A stretch of 14,231 nucleotides of DNA from Candidatus Gastranaerophilales bacterium. Its GTDB lineage: Bacteria > Cyanobacteriota > Vampirovibrionia > Gastranaerophilales > Gastranaerophilaceae. Within the stretch, counting starts at the first letter, position 1; each line of letters opens with the position of its first letter. Below, piece after piece: positions 7,901 to 14,231 of the stretch. The notes below the pieces were generated by a model. That model made no database searches. It saw only the letters and a list, made by a program, of their open reading frames with translations, and was not told where the DNA came from. Where the stretch lies: the NCBI GenBank assembly GCA_944323495.1, contig CALUSZ010000121.1, forward strand, positions 1 through 14,231, written 5' to 3'. The translations under genes were made by a program, and so were the position numbers.

Positions 7901-8864
7901 AATTTCTTCTGATGGCGATGTTGACTATGTCTACAGCCTTCAGGATTTGGAATCTGATATTGCAAATCTTCGTCTTGTTCTGAATGAGATGAAGTCTGAT
8001 AACAAGTCAAAAGAGTTTGAGGAACTTATAGCTTCAACGAACGATATTTATAAGCTTGTAGAAACAATAAAGGCGGAACTTCCGAAGTTTGAGATAGAAG
8101 AATTTAAGCATGAGTTTGATTCCTTGCAGGAAGATATAGTAAGTATTAGTACAAGAACTAATAAATTGATACTAGCATCTGATGAATCATATAAGACACT
8201 GCAGGATAATCTTCAAGACTTTAAACTTGTGATTAATGATTTGGATGAAAGAACTCGTAACTTTGCACATGAAGCTGGCATTGACAGAATTGACGATAAA
8301 CTAGGCTCAATAAGTTCAATGATTCATAGCGGGGCTAAAACAAATCAGGTATTTAATCAAGTATTTGAATATTTAGCAGAATGGGTTGATAAAGCAGGAG
8401 AGCAGATTTCAACAATTTTTGATAAAGTTGAAACTCTTGATGATATCGGTCAAATAAAGGTTATGCTGGAAGATTTGAAGGCTGAAGCTGAAGATAATAC
8501 AGACAGTGTGGAATTAATTGAGGCATTGAGTAATGTATTTGATAAGCAGGCTAAAAGGATTTCTTCTTTGGAAGCAAAACTTGACAGAGTTATTGTTGAG
8601 ACTACAATTAGTAATAAAAATAATAAAATAGATTTATCACCATTTGAAGAAACCTTGAATAAATTCTTGGTTGCAATCGATGATAAGATGGCTCAACAGC
8701 AATCAAAGATAGATTCATTGGAAGAAAAACTGGAAGAAGTTGTATCAAAGATAGATCCAAAAGACACAGCCCAGCTGACTAAAAAGGTTGGCGGTATGGA
8801 TAGACAAATAGCCAAATTAAACAAAAGTATCGAAAAAATAGCTTCACATGTTGTTGAAAAGTAA
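1920..8864 (+). CDS. Giant (2314-residue) predicted coiled-coil/helical rod protein, function unknown
   Basis: One uninterrupted frame encodes a protein rich in Ser, Asn, Asp, Glu, Lys, Leu and Ile. Hydrophobic residues recur every three to four positions almost throughout, as expected of long amphipathic helices. By eye there are five prolines (residues 299, 1883, 2055, 2241, 2280) and one tryptophan (2155), leaving about 1,580 residues with no proline. I find no signal peptide, membrane helix, nucleotide-binding P-loop or enzyme motif, so it is probably cytoplasmic and structural. Residues 1359-1434 hold four 19-residue repeats. The C-terminal 90 residues contain classical heptads (around 2218-2235 and 2257-2278) bounded by prolines 2241 and 2280. 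A strong promoter lies upstream. The ribosome site is only fair: GGTGGG at 1899-1904, 15 bases before the ATG. The stop overlaps the next gene. It is SMC- or tape-measure-like in style but has neither ATPase heads nor phage neighbours. Coding status is certain, function is not. Confidence 0.93.
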   Translation: MADINNYAEISENFDTIKTLLNSIRAQGILNTSDVDKLLAGINSKLEKLNTEEDIDLIKIFLSELKQNLDERHSVLISKFGAIESLFSNLLKNSSETLKSSEVKELFDIVATNLSVFSREVVSQKETLSDITLRLDAMRSDDSQKREIIKSIAVLKTDLERLNNGFDSIVLSLNESFKTIIRSISEANQTESFDKFESELSEIVNSSNTILSALQMIDKKNLQIEDYIKTLATQDDISGAKRAISELAAKNQELVNSVDVLSEKYYKIDNLAEKIDASVNIIAGMKAILEDRDEQTARPILDKLDVLEAQLKDISSDSKFDEFKFKLESVLNDITADTKNLQEALNLSSEELKKIDANIKGLDLNTGFQNIITNIHKAELDIKSHVDMSSDKVSQLVDVGVTRTLNEISSNADALSSSLKDAQSALTNLCEKSFSDVAENIVGLKNIVAQIDENNVSANNAIFSNITDRLAIFENSLKTSLDKQEEYVANSSGKIVEEIANIKNLAGVLDYKLDSSVIQVNNAKQEFENLKSSIDGVLALDFVNAVKDLRVDLYASKQELTSAVETSSGELGEKFTNDLFGKYELLISKLDNVEDEIKQAQTSSLTGLKSILDNISSSIVDVLSYVSVRNDASSGALDVRLADITEAVKNNNLDYIESVRDIVDVIRAQVESNLGELEKDTAQKMDMINATVSKNTEAIRDEIKYSYKKLLEVQDSFNEVKDAIGLNGRSLSSNYENIISNTDALRQDFELKMSALKNALLESVTDFKQEFTCENADKISELKFSSESLHTKSIQNAADLKNELKQELTLVLESLKLNVKTLSEQLSNSVLNIEGANKEVVSYIKNEFCSVVDSSIESIRTNLCDFSDEVAGKVDNVVGGFDSLESSVNNLSTSTTTALSSTLAQILDNFVAMKALMNSLNEKASLDLDKSVDKIIQDFAQLKDFVNTVDANIDEDLTRQLSIIENGFVTMTARVTELLADNNNALSERINAGITDISSKLSQSLQERLEGYKSQIEKLFDSLKVSSQAQSEFIKERVTALNGVLEEAIAKQNQTSAVQIQNIADKLKSVLDENIELTAADYGALKKEFSNLVVQVSEENKKYALNLKSQLEDMVKFIDSGFDINAQEVSAKFDDISSSIKSVSGVIAGLNENVQTRVEGIKESIGELRESLGSSMDGQSRVVVKKLEEILADIIAKNDEINSSFVSGFTNISNSIKAEAAEYSEKLSANIENHTNVILAKQDNVSKLLLENILSQNSETQTAISAKIANLGNETKSEIIEQNDRLRTIIENQTYVYQTKQDEISKEINETSSELSASIASSAADVISSVKTLTDVQAESLDKSIEEKFNAVQVILKEALTEQNKDIVGRTKDNLNMALSSQQTGIIAQAKDILSELLFKQQNDIIDKSEEFLSTSFAGQQNNILEQSESILKELHTVYGGVTKQLSVINTLITDNLSQDVEELYNKVQKLLEEHSLNLVTGVSNTTSKLINEMETQSSNLKTLFESLNDRLDKDEISQMNLFQTQLKELSSTFNILIDEAKTVTKEEVSSISETLIGNSKSLMEDVEQSIEEKVNSILAVCADISAGELQTMEAFADKILKQTETVKENSIACRDALSELVSKNADIILDNIEKETDVIVKDLIEQFNLMRDAQKDELSKLTIHVESSVEDYIYTHINDLKAYLDVKTDSTIINHKLDGLKTDIDKSVEDVLDNISKLISAGADSKAANEILITSMSDKINSQIQSFINVNVAQRFDERFNLLDKKFVDTVVDKYEEIKLISTQYNNSFEAIHNSIQSLLSGFVDFKNDLSSGVGELVSGITNSIDDLSRSFADLKAQILNKSFDEAFQASLNNQISGIEALVNEQLGYLNDISELCCNNLPELTEMNTLVKYGIQQSIADLTAKVENQDAIREKDLNELKSEIITQILNIFNQISFVAEQEEILDFIQEKHSDLITILSHIVTSVDTVSAMDSKVNSIKDEIGIINKKISSIISSDGDVDYVYSLQDLESDIANLRLVLNEMKSDNKSKEFEELIASTNDIYKLVETIKAELPKFEIEEFKHEFDSLQEDIVSISTRTNKLILASDESYKTLQDNLQDFKLVINDLDERTRNFAHEAGIDRIDDKLGSISSMIHSGAKTNQVFNQVFEYLAEWVDKAGEQISTIFDKVETLDDIGQIKVMLEDLKAEAEDNTDSVELIEALSNVFDKQAKRISSLEAKLDRVIVETTISNKNNKIDLSPFEETLNKFLVAIDDKMAQQQSKIDSLEEKLEEVVSKIDPKDTAQLTKKVGGMDRQIAKLNKSIEKIASHVVEK
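5994..6221 (+). repeat. Four tandem 57-base (19-residue) coding repeats
   Basis: Inside the giant gene, four consecutive 19-residue units run 5994-6050, 6051-6107, 6108-6164 and 6165-6221 (residues 1359-1434). The shared pattern is Q-[NQ] at unit positions 5-6, I at 9, V/I/L at 10 and L at 17. Unit starts read ALTEQNKDIV, ALSSQQTGII, LLFKQQNDII and SFAGQQNNIL. DNA copies have diverged, so the repeat is old at protein level. Nineteen residues is neither one heptad series nor one hendecad, but fits one 11 plus one 8. Confidence 0.7.
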
Positions 8865-10236
8865 TGAGAACCAATTAAAATCAATATTAAAAAGCGATAA
8901 TGTTCTTACCAGCTTAGAAGAACGTTATTGCTATGCTCAGGATTCAACAAACACTCGTAAAAAATCTCCATTACCGGAAGCAGTTGTTTTTGTGGAAACG
9001 ATAGAGGATGTGCAAAAGGTCTTGAAGCTGGCAAACCGCTGCAAAATTCCGGTTGTATCTAGAGGTGCCGGCACGAATATGGTAGGAGCTTGTACTCCGA
9101 CAAAGGGCGGGATAATTCTCAATTTTTCAAAGATGAATAAGATTCTGGATTTTAATCCTGAAAATATGACTGTTCGAGTTCAGCCCGGGGTTATCCTTGG
9201 TGATTTAAAAAAGTTTGTAGAAGATAGAGGATTATTTTACCCGCCAGATCCTTCAAATATGAGAGTATCAACAGTGGGTGGAAGTATAGCGCAATCTTCC
9301 GGCGGTCCTATGTCGTTCAAGTACGGCACTACAAAAGATTATGTGCTTAATCTTACTGTTGTTCTTGCTGACGGAACGTTGATGAAGCTTGGGGCTGGAA
9401 CAATAAAGGATGCTGTCGGGTATCATTTAAACCAGCTTATAATCGGGAGCGAAGGGACTCTTGCTGTTGTTGTTGAAGCGGAGCTAAAGCTTATACCGAA
9501 ACCGGAAGCTTCCAGAGTTATCATGGCTTATTTTGATACAATGGAGGCTGCAGTTGATGGAGTAAATAAAATTCTTGCGGATAAAATATTTCCTGCAACA
9601 ATAGATTTTATGGATAATAATTCGATAACAACCGTAGAAAAATTTTATCCATGCAATCTGAATACAGATAAAGAAGCCATGCTGCTTATTATGATAGATG
9701 GATTTGAATCCTCTATGGATGATCAAGAGGGGCGGGTATACAAAGCAATGCAGGAAGCGGGAGCTTCTGATATAGTAATTGCAATAACAGAAGAGGAAAA
9801 GGATTCTGTATGGACGGCAAGGCGTGCGAGCTTTGCTGCGACAGCAAAACTCGCTCCTGATGTTGTATCAGATGATATTATAGTTCCGAGAGACAAACTT
9901 GCAAAAATGGTTAAAGAATGCAAAAATATATGTGATAAATATTCTCTTCCTGTTTGTATGGTCGGTCATGTCGGGGATGGGAATATTCACCCGCAAATTG
10001 CATTAAACCTGGAGGATGATGTTCAATTCAAAAACTACATAAAAGCTAAATCTGAGATGTATGAACTTGCGGTATCATTGGGTGGAACTATATCAGCAGA
10101 GCATGGAGTTGGAGCAGAAAAGATTTCTTATATTGAGGATACTGTTGATAAAGAAGCAATAAATTATATGAGAAGTATAAAAAAGGTTTTTGACCCTAAT
10201 AACATACTAAACCCGGGTAAAATTTTTAAAATTTAA
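8848..10236 (+). CDS. FAD-linked oxidase, GlcD/D-lactate dehydrogenase family
   Basis: This 462-residue flavoprotein should oxidise a 2-hydroxy acid such as glycolate or D-lactate. The PCMH-type FAD domain spans about 42-220. Its motifs are RGAGTNMVG (72-80), PDPSN (134-138), GGSIAQSSGG (144-153), YGTTKDYV (159-166) and IGSEGTLAVV (199-208). The C-terminal cap holds WTARR (322-326), the metal-binding GHVGDGNIH (373-381), EHGVG (418-422) and the family-typical end DPNNILNPGK (449-458). Length is normal for GlcD. No glcE, or glcF-like iron-sulfur partner, is adjacent, so the electron acceptor is unknown. The ATG at 8848 lies inside the giant gene's last codons (17-base overlap) with no clear ribosome site, which implies translation coupled to that gene. 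Family assignment is firm, but the substrate, and hence a gene name, cannot be chosen from sequence. Confidence 0.9.
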   Translation: MLLKSNENQLKSILKSDNVLTSLEERYCYAQDSTNTRKKSPLPEAVVFVETIEDVQKVLKLANRCKIPVVSRGAGTNMVGACTPTKGGIILNFSKMNKILDFNPENMTVRVQPGVILGDLKKFVEDRGLFYPPDPSNMRVSTVGGSIAQSSGGPMSFKYGTTKDYVLNLTVVLADGTLMKLGAGTIKDAVGYHLNQLIIGSEGTLAVVVEAELKLIPKPEASRVIMAYFDTMEAAVDGVNKILADKIFPATIDFMDNNSITTVEKFYPCNLNTDKEAMLLIMIDGFESSMDDQEGRVYKAMQEAGASDIVIAITEEEKDSVWTARRASFAATAKLAPDVVSDDIIVPRDKLAKMVKECKNICDKYSLPVCMVGHVGDGNIHPQIALNLEDDVQFKNYIKAKSEMYELAVSLGGTISAEHGVGAEKISYIEDTVDKEAINYMRSIKKVFDPNNILNPGKIFKI

Positions 10237-10247
10237 AAGGAGAAGTT

Positions 10248-10565
10248 ATGGATATTATTGTTGTATATTGTACTGTACCTGATAAAAAAATTGCAAAAAA
10301 TATTACCAAAATACTTATGAAGCATAAGCTTGCAGCTTGTGTCAGCATGATTGATAAGGTTCAATCTACATTTTCTTGGGACGGTGATATTTGCGAAGAA
10401 AAAGAAATTCTTATGATGATAAAAACTCGCCGTTCAAATTACGGAAAAATAAAACTTGTAATAGAGGACTTGCATCCATATACAGTTCCGGAAATTATAG
10501 CTCTTCCGATTGTAGATTGCAGTGAAGATTATTTAAAATGGTTAGTGAAAGAGACAGAATCTTAA
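10248..10565 (+). CDS. cutA: CutA family divalent-cation tolerance protein
   Basis: This 105-residue protein is a full-length CutA1, a small PII-like fold that forms very stable trimers in the cytoplasm. Diagnostic parts are the LAACVSMI strand (28-35), the FSWDGDICEEKEILMMIKT region (42-60), HPYTVPEIIALPI (76-88) and YLKWL (95-99). A good AAGGAG (10237-10242) precedes the ATG, 11 bases after the FAD-oxidase stop. Its last 28 bases overlap the next gene, so it sits in the middle of the cluster. The family was first linked to copper tolerance in E. coli, but its true role is unsettled and nothing here adds a metal transporter. The identification is secure. Confidence 0.95.
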   Translation: MDIIVVYCTVPDKKIAKNITKILMKHKLAACVSMIDKVQSTFSWDGDICEEKEILMMIKTRRSNYGKIKLVIEDLHPYTVPEIIALPIVDCSEDYLKWLVKETES

Positions 10566-11329
10566 ATCTTAAAAATTATTTACGCACTTTTGGCGTAGAT
10601 ATTAATATTGGAAAGACGAAGGCTCGTGGTAATAAAGGAATTTTTATCGGCAGAAAGAATTCTTATCGAATTGATGTTTCGAGAGATATTTCTGAAGATA
10701 AGATTTTCCCTGTAATTATTCATGAATTTGTACATTACGTACATTATATTTATGATTCTTCTTTAAAATCATTAGAGTTTGTTTTTGGTGATATATCAGA
10801 TGATTTGACAGAGGAGCTTATAAATATAACAGTAAGAGAAATTCCAAAGGATTTCGCTTCAGCTTTGTTTGCAAAGAAGAATGAACTTAGTCAGGAGATT
10901 AAAATTTTAGGAAAATCAATAAAGAATCAATATCCTGATTTTACTGCTTCCAGAGTTTTTAAGCCGCTGGAAAGAGGGATATCCTCTCCATTTAAGTATC
11001 TCTTGAAATATGACAGGGTTAGAGTTTTCAATAAGATATATTCAATAGATGAATTAGATAGTTCAGAAATTTCACCGGTGCATATAAATTATATTCGTCT
11101 AAAGTCAAAGCAAAGAGCTCTTGCCCGAATAAATTCAAGGATAAGTCGTTTGAATCGATATTATAATAATCCGTCAGAGCTTTTAGCACGTTTTTGTGAA
11201 CTTTATTTTACGGATATCGAGACAGTCTATAAACTTGCACCTATAGCTGCAGAGAAGTTTTCCGATATTCTTAAAATGAATAAAATTCCCGAATTTACAG
11301 GTATGGCTAAAGTTATAGAAAATAATTAA
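10538..11329 (+). CDS. Putative zinc metallopeptidase-like protein (HEFVH motif)
   Basis: This 263-residue soluble protein has an HExxH zinc-protease signature, H62-E63-F64-V65-H66, in a predicted helix after the hydrophobic FPVII. A later helix, PSELLARFCELY (212-223), offers E214 or E221 as a possible third ligand. This recalls ImmA/IrrE- or SprT-like arrangements but is not a clear match to either. Residues 20-50 look like a small beta hairpin preceding the active site. About 100-205 is basic and helical with many Lys and Arg. There is no signal peptide or transmembrane helix. The first ATG overlaps cutA by 28 bases with only a weak ribosome site. No other methionine occurs before residue 247, so coupling to cutA translation is likely. 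HExxH also occurs by chance, so peptidase activity is a hypothesis. The gene itself is convincing. Confidence 0.7.
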   Translation: MVSERDRILNLKNYLRTFGVDINIGKTKARGNKGIFIGRKNSYRIDVSRDISEDKIFPVIIHEFVHYVHYIYDSSLKSLEFVFGDISDDLTEELINITVREIPKDFASALFAKKNELSQEIKILGKSIKNQYPDFTASRVFKPLERGISSPFKYLLKYDRVRVFNKIYSIDELDSSEISPVHINYIRLKSKQRALARINSRISRLNRYYNNPSELLARFCELYFTDIETVYKLAPIAAEKFSDILKMNKIPEFTGMAKVIENN

Positions 11330-11401
11330 CAATATTTAAAATATACTTTATTTTTTTATCATTTTTATATACAATATAAATAGAGAAAGAGAGTTGAAAG
11401 A

Positions 11402-12184
11402 ATGATATCAAACTTTAACAAGCCAAGCCGCAAGGATGACATAAAACTGCTATCTTGTATTATTGCAGCATTTCTTTTTATAGTCTGGTTGTGTACACCT
11501 CCTGGAAATAAATTTATACAGATGTGTTTTTGGGGCAACCATGTAAAGTATTTTGTCGCTAAACTATCAAAAGAATCTGATACAACAGAGTATATTTTTC
11601 ATAGAAATAATGCAATATATTTGGCTAAAATGTATAAAAAGAAGAATTATGCAATTGACGAGATGAATAAAGCTATTGGAACAGCGCCGGCTTATCTTTC
11701 TCAAAAAGAATTAAACTCTTTATACAAAGATAGGGCTAAAATAAAACTTTTTTTAGGCGATTATAATGGTGCTCTGGATGATTATTTGCATTCAGGTGAT
11801 GTAGACCTTATAGAGAATTTAACAGTAGCGATGCTCTTAAAAGAGAAAGGAAAATTTAAACTAGCGGGTAATTATTGTAATGCTATATTAGATGTAGATT
11901 CAACAGCGTATGCAGGTTATGCTTGTTTATCAGAGCTTTATGCCGCTTTGCAAAGATATGATGTTTCTATACGTATTTGGGATTTGGCTATTGATAGAAA
12001 GAAAAATAATCCAAGAGCTTATATGGATAGAGCAAAACTAAAGAAGATTATTGGTGATACAAAAGGTTATGAAGCGGATTTAGCTAAAGCAAAAGAATAT
12101 TTACCATCCATTGATGAGAATGATTCTATAATATATGACGCTTTACATCCTAAGATTTTGACATTGCAAATTCGTAAGTACTAG
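11402..12184 (+). CDS. Membrane-anchored TPR-like repeat protein
   Basis: This 260-residue protein has a short basic N-terminus (R10, K11, K15) and one hydrophobic helix at about 15-32. The rest should face the periplasm or exterior, and no lipobox or clear signal-peptidase site is evident. From about 66 onward it is built of helix pairs resembling tetratricopeptide repeats, near 67-95, 107-131, 141-165, 171-198 and 206-233. They show the usual small/aromatic pattern, for example LYKDRAKIKLFLGDYNGALDDY (108-129). Such arrays are protein-binding scaffolds, but the partner is unknown. It stands apart from its neighbours (72-base AT-rich gap before, 89 after), so it may have its own promoter. 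A weak TATAAA at 11375-11380 lacks a matching -35. The ribosome site is purine-rich (GAAAG just before the ATG) rather than canonical. Confidence 0.8.
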   Translation: MISNFNKPSRKDDIKLLSCIIAAFLFIVWLCTPPGNKFIQMCFWGNHVKYFVAKLSKESDTTEYIFHRNNAIYLAKMYKKKNYAIDEMNKAIGTAPAYLSQKELNSLYKDRAKIKLFLGDYNGALDDYLHSGDVDLIENLTVAMLLKEKGKFKLAGNYCNAILDVDSTAYAGYACLSELYAALQRYDVSIRIWDLAIDRKKNNPRAYMDRAKLKKIIGDTKGYEADLAKAKEYLPSIDENDSIIYDALHPKILTLQIRKY

Positions 12185-12273
12185 TTTTTTAATAAATCTT
12201 AATATTAAATTTATGTTTTGTGCGCTGTGTTTGTTCTAAAATATTATTATAAAGACAGCCAGTGGGGTACAAA

Positions 12274-13884
12274 ATGAAATATTCCGAATATTCAGCGGTA
12301 GTAGTAGGAAGCGGTGCTGCAGGCTTATATGCGGCATTAAAAATATCACAGCAAATAAATTTACCTGAAGGAATTTTGATAGTTACAAAATCAAGCCTTG
12401 GTGAAAGTAATTCTTTATATGCACAGGGCGGAATTGTTGGTGTATTGCATCAGAATTCAGAAGACAGTATTGAATCACATGTTCAAGATACTATAAAAGC
12501 CGGAGCTGGATTGAATGACAGAAAGGCCGTTGAATTTATATCAGAAGCATCTGATGAGGTTATCAACGATTTAATAGAAAACGGTGTTGATTTCGACAAG
12601 AATTCTGACGGAAGTTTGACCTTTACATTGGAGGCTGCTCATAGTGTAAAAAGGATTCTGCATTCCGGTGGAGATGCAACCGGTAGAGGAATTACAGAGG
12701 GACTGCGCAGAGCGGTTCTGGAAGAAAATATTTCTGTGATGGAAAATGCTATGGCTGTAGAGCTTCTTGTTAATTCGGATAATGAGTGCAAAGGAGTCAT
12801 TGTATATAATGAATTAACAGGCGAACACGAAATTGTTTATGCTGCGGCAGTAATTCTTGCAACAGGCGGAGCCGGTCAGGTATATAAATTCACTACAAAT
12901 CCTGATGGGGCAACAGGTGACGGAATTGATTTAGCGTATAATGCCGGAGCTATAATTCAGGATATGGAATTTGTTCAGTTCCACCCGACTGCATTGGCAT
13001 TAAGTCCGGAGAATAAAAACAGATTTTTGATATCGGAAGCCGTAAGGGGTGAGGGTGCTAAACTTGTTAATAACTCCGGTGAACAGTTTATGGCGAAATA
13101 CCATGATAAGCGTGAACTTGCGCCGAGAGATATTGTAACGCGCGCAATATACAGTGAGATGCAAAAAAATCACGTGTTTAATGTTTTCTTAAATGCGTCT
13201 ATAATAGATTCGACAAAACTTTTTAACAGATTTCCGACTATATCAAAACGCTGCAGTGAAAATGGGATAGATATTTCCAGAAAACCTATTCCTGTCGCAC
13301 CAGCTGCACATTATTCAATGGGCGGAATAAAGGCAACTGTTGAGGGAAGAACGTCTATAAGAGGTTTATATGCAATAGGGGAATGCGCTTCCACAGGTCT
13401 TCATGGTGCTAACAGATTAGCCAGCAATTCTCTTCTGGAATGCGTTGTGTGCGCTTATGAACTTGCAGATTACTTATCATTTGCAAACCTGACGCCGCCA
13501 AAGAAAATTGATGAGCATATTAAAAAAGTCATAAGCTTATATTCTCGTCAACTAAGTGATATAGACTATAATATTGATGCATTAAAAGATAATTTAAAGA
13601 ATGTCATGTGGAATTACGTAGGAATTGTCCGTTCGCAAGATTCGCTTGAAAAGGCTAAGGCGCTTGTTGAAGATATGAAGAAAAACTTTAGACGCAACAG
13701 AAAGTGCATGAATATGGAAGAATATGAATATAGAAATATGCTGACTGTTGCATCCTTAATAATTGAGGGGGCTCTTGAGAGAAAAGAATCCAGAGGAGCG
13801 CACGCACGCGCGGATTATCCTCAAACAGATGGTACGGCAAGACATTCGGATATAATAAAAGGCAGGGAGATTGCTTATGCTTAA
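12274..13884 (+). CDS. nadB: L-aspartate oxidase
   Basis: This 536-residue FAD enzyme oxidises L-aspartate to iminoaspartate, the first step of de novo NAD synthesis. Motifs are the dinucleotide site VGSGAAGLYAAL (11-22), NSLYAQGGI (46-54), E120 and H123 with HSGGDATGRG (130-139), LATGGAGQVY (195-204), FHPTAL (236-241), EAVRGEGA (255-262), APRDIVTRA (283-291), AAHYSMGG (344-351), YAIGE (366-370) and GANRLASNSLLE (378-389). Residues E120, H237, R285, H346 and R381 occupy the positions of the substrate-binding and catalytic residues known from E. coli NadB. ESRGAHARADYPQTD (505-519) is the conserved end of the succinate-dehydrogenase-like C-terminal domain. I chose the ATG at 12274, six bases after GGGG (12264-12267). 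A GTG at 12262 would add four residues and has no ribosome site. It overlaps nadC by 8 bases. nadA is not in the window. Confidence 0.97.
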   Translation: MKYSEYSAVVVGSGAAGLYAALKISQQINLPEGILIVTKSSLGESNSLYAQGGIVGVLHQNSEDSIESHVQDTIKAGAGLNDRKAVEFISEASDEVINDLIENGVDFDKNSDGSLTFTLEAAHSVKRILHSGGDATGRGITEGLRRAVLEENISVMENAMAVELLVNSDNECKGVIVYNELTGEHEIVYAAAVILATGGAGQVYKFTTNPDGATGDGIDLAYNAGAIIQDMEFVQFHPTALALSPENKNRFLISEAVRGEGAKLVNNSGEQFMAKYHDKRELAPRDIVTRAIYSEMQKNHVFNVFLNASIIDSTKLFNRFPTISKRCSENGIDISRKPIPVAPAAHYSMGGIKATVEGRTSIRGLYAIGECASTGLHGANRLASNSLLECVVCAYELADYLSFANLTPPKKIDEHIKKVISLYSRQLSDIDYNIDALKDNLKNVMWNYVGIVRSQDSLEKAKALVEDMKKNFRRNRKCMNMEEYEYRNMLTVASLIIEGALERKESRGAHARADYPQTDGTARHSDIIKGREIAYA

Positions 13885-14231
13885 CAAATTTTTTATAGAA
13901 GAACACGTAAAGAATGCTCTTCAGGAAGATATCGGCTTTGGGGATATAACAACTGATTATCTGACAAGCGAAGATGATGTAATGTCTTGCACTCTTAATA
14001 CCAGAGTAGATGGTATTTTTTGCGGCAGAGCGGTTTTTGAGACTGTTTTTCAAATACTTTCTCCAAAAGTTGAAGTTAAATTTTATTTTAAAGACGGAGA
14101 CTCTATTAAAAAAGGAGATAAAATCGCGGATATAAGCGGTCCTGCAAGATATATTTTGATGGGCGAAAGAACTGCTCTAAATTATGTTCAGAGAATGAGC
14201 GGAATTGCTACTGAAACCAATAAGTATCAGG
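13877..14231 (+). CDS. nadC: Nicotinate-nucleotide (quinolinate) pyrophosphorylase, 3' end outside window
   Basis: This is the N-terminal 118 residues of quinolinate phosphoribosyltransferase, which converts quinolinate and PRPP to nicotinate mononucleotide in the same pathway as NadB. EDIGFGDITTD (17-27) is the typical start. A small beta domain follows, and GERTALNYVQRMSGIAT (96-112) is the family signature at the entrance to the phosphoribosyltransferase barrel. The ATG lies inside the nadB stop (ATGCTTAA) with AGGGAG at 13864-13869, so the two are translationally coupled. The frame is intact up to the window edge. The truncation is only the end of the sequence given. Confidence 0.96.
   Translation, partial: MLNKFFIEEHVKNALQEDIGFGDITTDYLTSEDDVMSCTLNTRVDGIFCGRAVFETVFQILSPKVEVKFYFKDGDSIKKGDKIADISGPARYILMGERTALNYVQRMSGIATETNKYQ

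Noticed and set aside
1920..8864. Phage tail tape-measure protein
   Set aside because: Length and helical character would fit, but there is no hydrophobic membrane-insertion segment, and the neighbours are metabolic and membrane genes with no phage structural genes.
1920..8864. SMC/Rad50-type ATPase
   Set aside because: No Walker A, signature or Walker B motif was found at either end, and there is no hinge-like glycine-rich globular region.
11332..11357. AT-only inverted repeat ATATTT/AAATAT followed by a T-run after the HEFVH gene
   Set aside because: The stem has no G-C pair and essentially no loop. In such AT-rich sequence this is expected by chance, so termination here is not supported.
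12262..12273. GTG start for nadB four codons upstream
   Set aside because: No ribosome site precedes the GTG. The ATG at 12274 has GGGG at suitable distance and gives the usual NadB N-terminus.
12185..12273. Promoter or riboswitch ahead of nadB
   Set aside because: TATTAT/TATAAA sequences occur at 12242-12253, but no acceptable -35 lies at 16-18 bases. No conserved aptamer-like structure or NadR-type palindrome is visible.

Overview
The window is about one-third GC, except for a GC-rich first ~180 bases. It reads as a stretch of bacterial chromosome with tightly packed genes and the standard code. TGA acts as a stop (spmA) and TGG encodes tryptophan. The gene set is SpmA/SpmB, a GlcD-like flavoprotein, CutA, NadB/NadC and several lineage-specific proteins. 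With the AT-rich codon use this would suit a gut bacterium such as a Gastranaerophilales/Melainabacteria-type cyanobacterial relative, or a low-GC Firmicute. That placement is an impression from protein style, not something shown by the sequence. There are no tRNA or rRNA genes, no CRISPR array, no transposase and no phage structural genes.

Layout. Bases 1-178 are a GC-rich, hairpin-containing, apparently non-coding segment. A minus-strand terminator follows at 192-215. A small zinc-ribbon protein lies on the plus strand (392-766). Its 3' end overlaps the convergent minus-strand spmA-spmB pair, two inner-membrane proteins coupled by an 8-base overlap. A 95-base divergent region (1825-1919) carries a near-consensus sigma70-type promoter reading right. 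That promoter drives the largest item in the window, a 2314-residue protein that looks helical from end to end and has only five prolines (1920-8864).

The giant gene heads a compact cluster: a FAD-linked oxidase of the GlcD family (17-base overlap), cutA (11-base gap) and a protein with an HEFVH metallopeptidase-like motif (28-base overlap with cutA). These four genes are probably co-transcribed. After a 72-base gap comes a single-pass membrane protein with TPR-like repeats. After another 89 bases comes nadB, overlapping nadC by 8 bases. NadB and NadC are de novo NAD biosynthesis enzymes, and nadC runs off the right edge of the window.

Functional picture. The nadBC pair and cutA are routine. 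The GlcD-like enzyme is clear at family level but its substrate is not. The unexplained parts are the giant rod-like protein, which contains a 19-residue tandem repeat, the HEFVH protein, the zinc-ribbon protein and the GC-rich left edge. I see no defence, toxin or mobile-element logic tying these together. The strongest candidate for undescribed biology is the giant coiled-coil protein and its translationally coupled neighbours.
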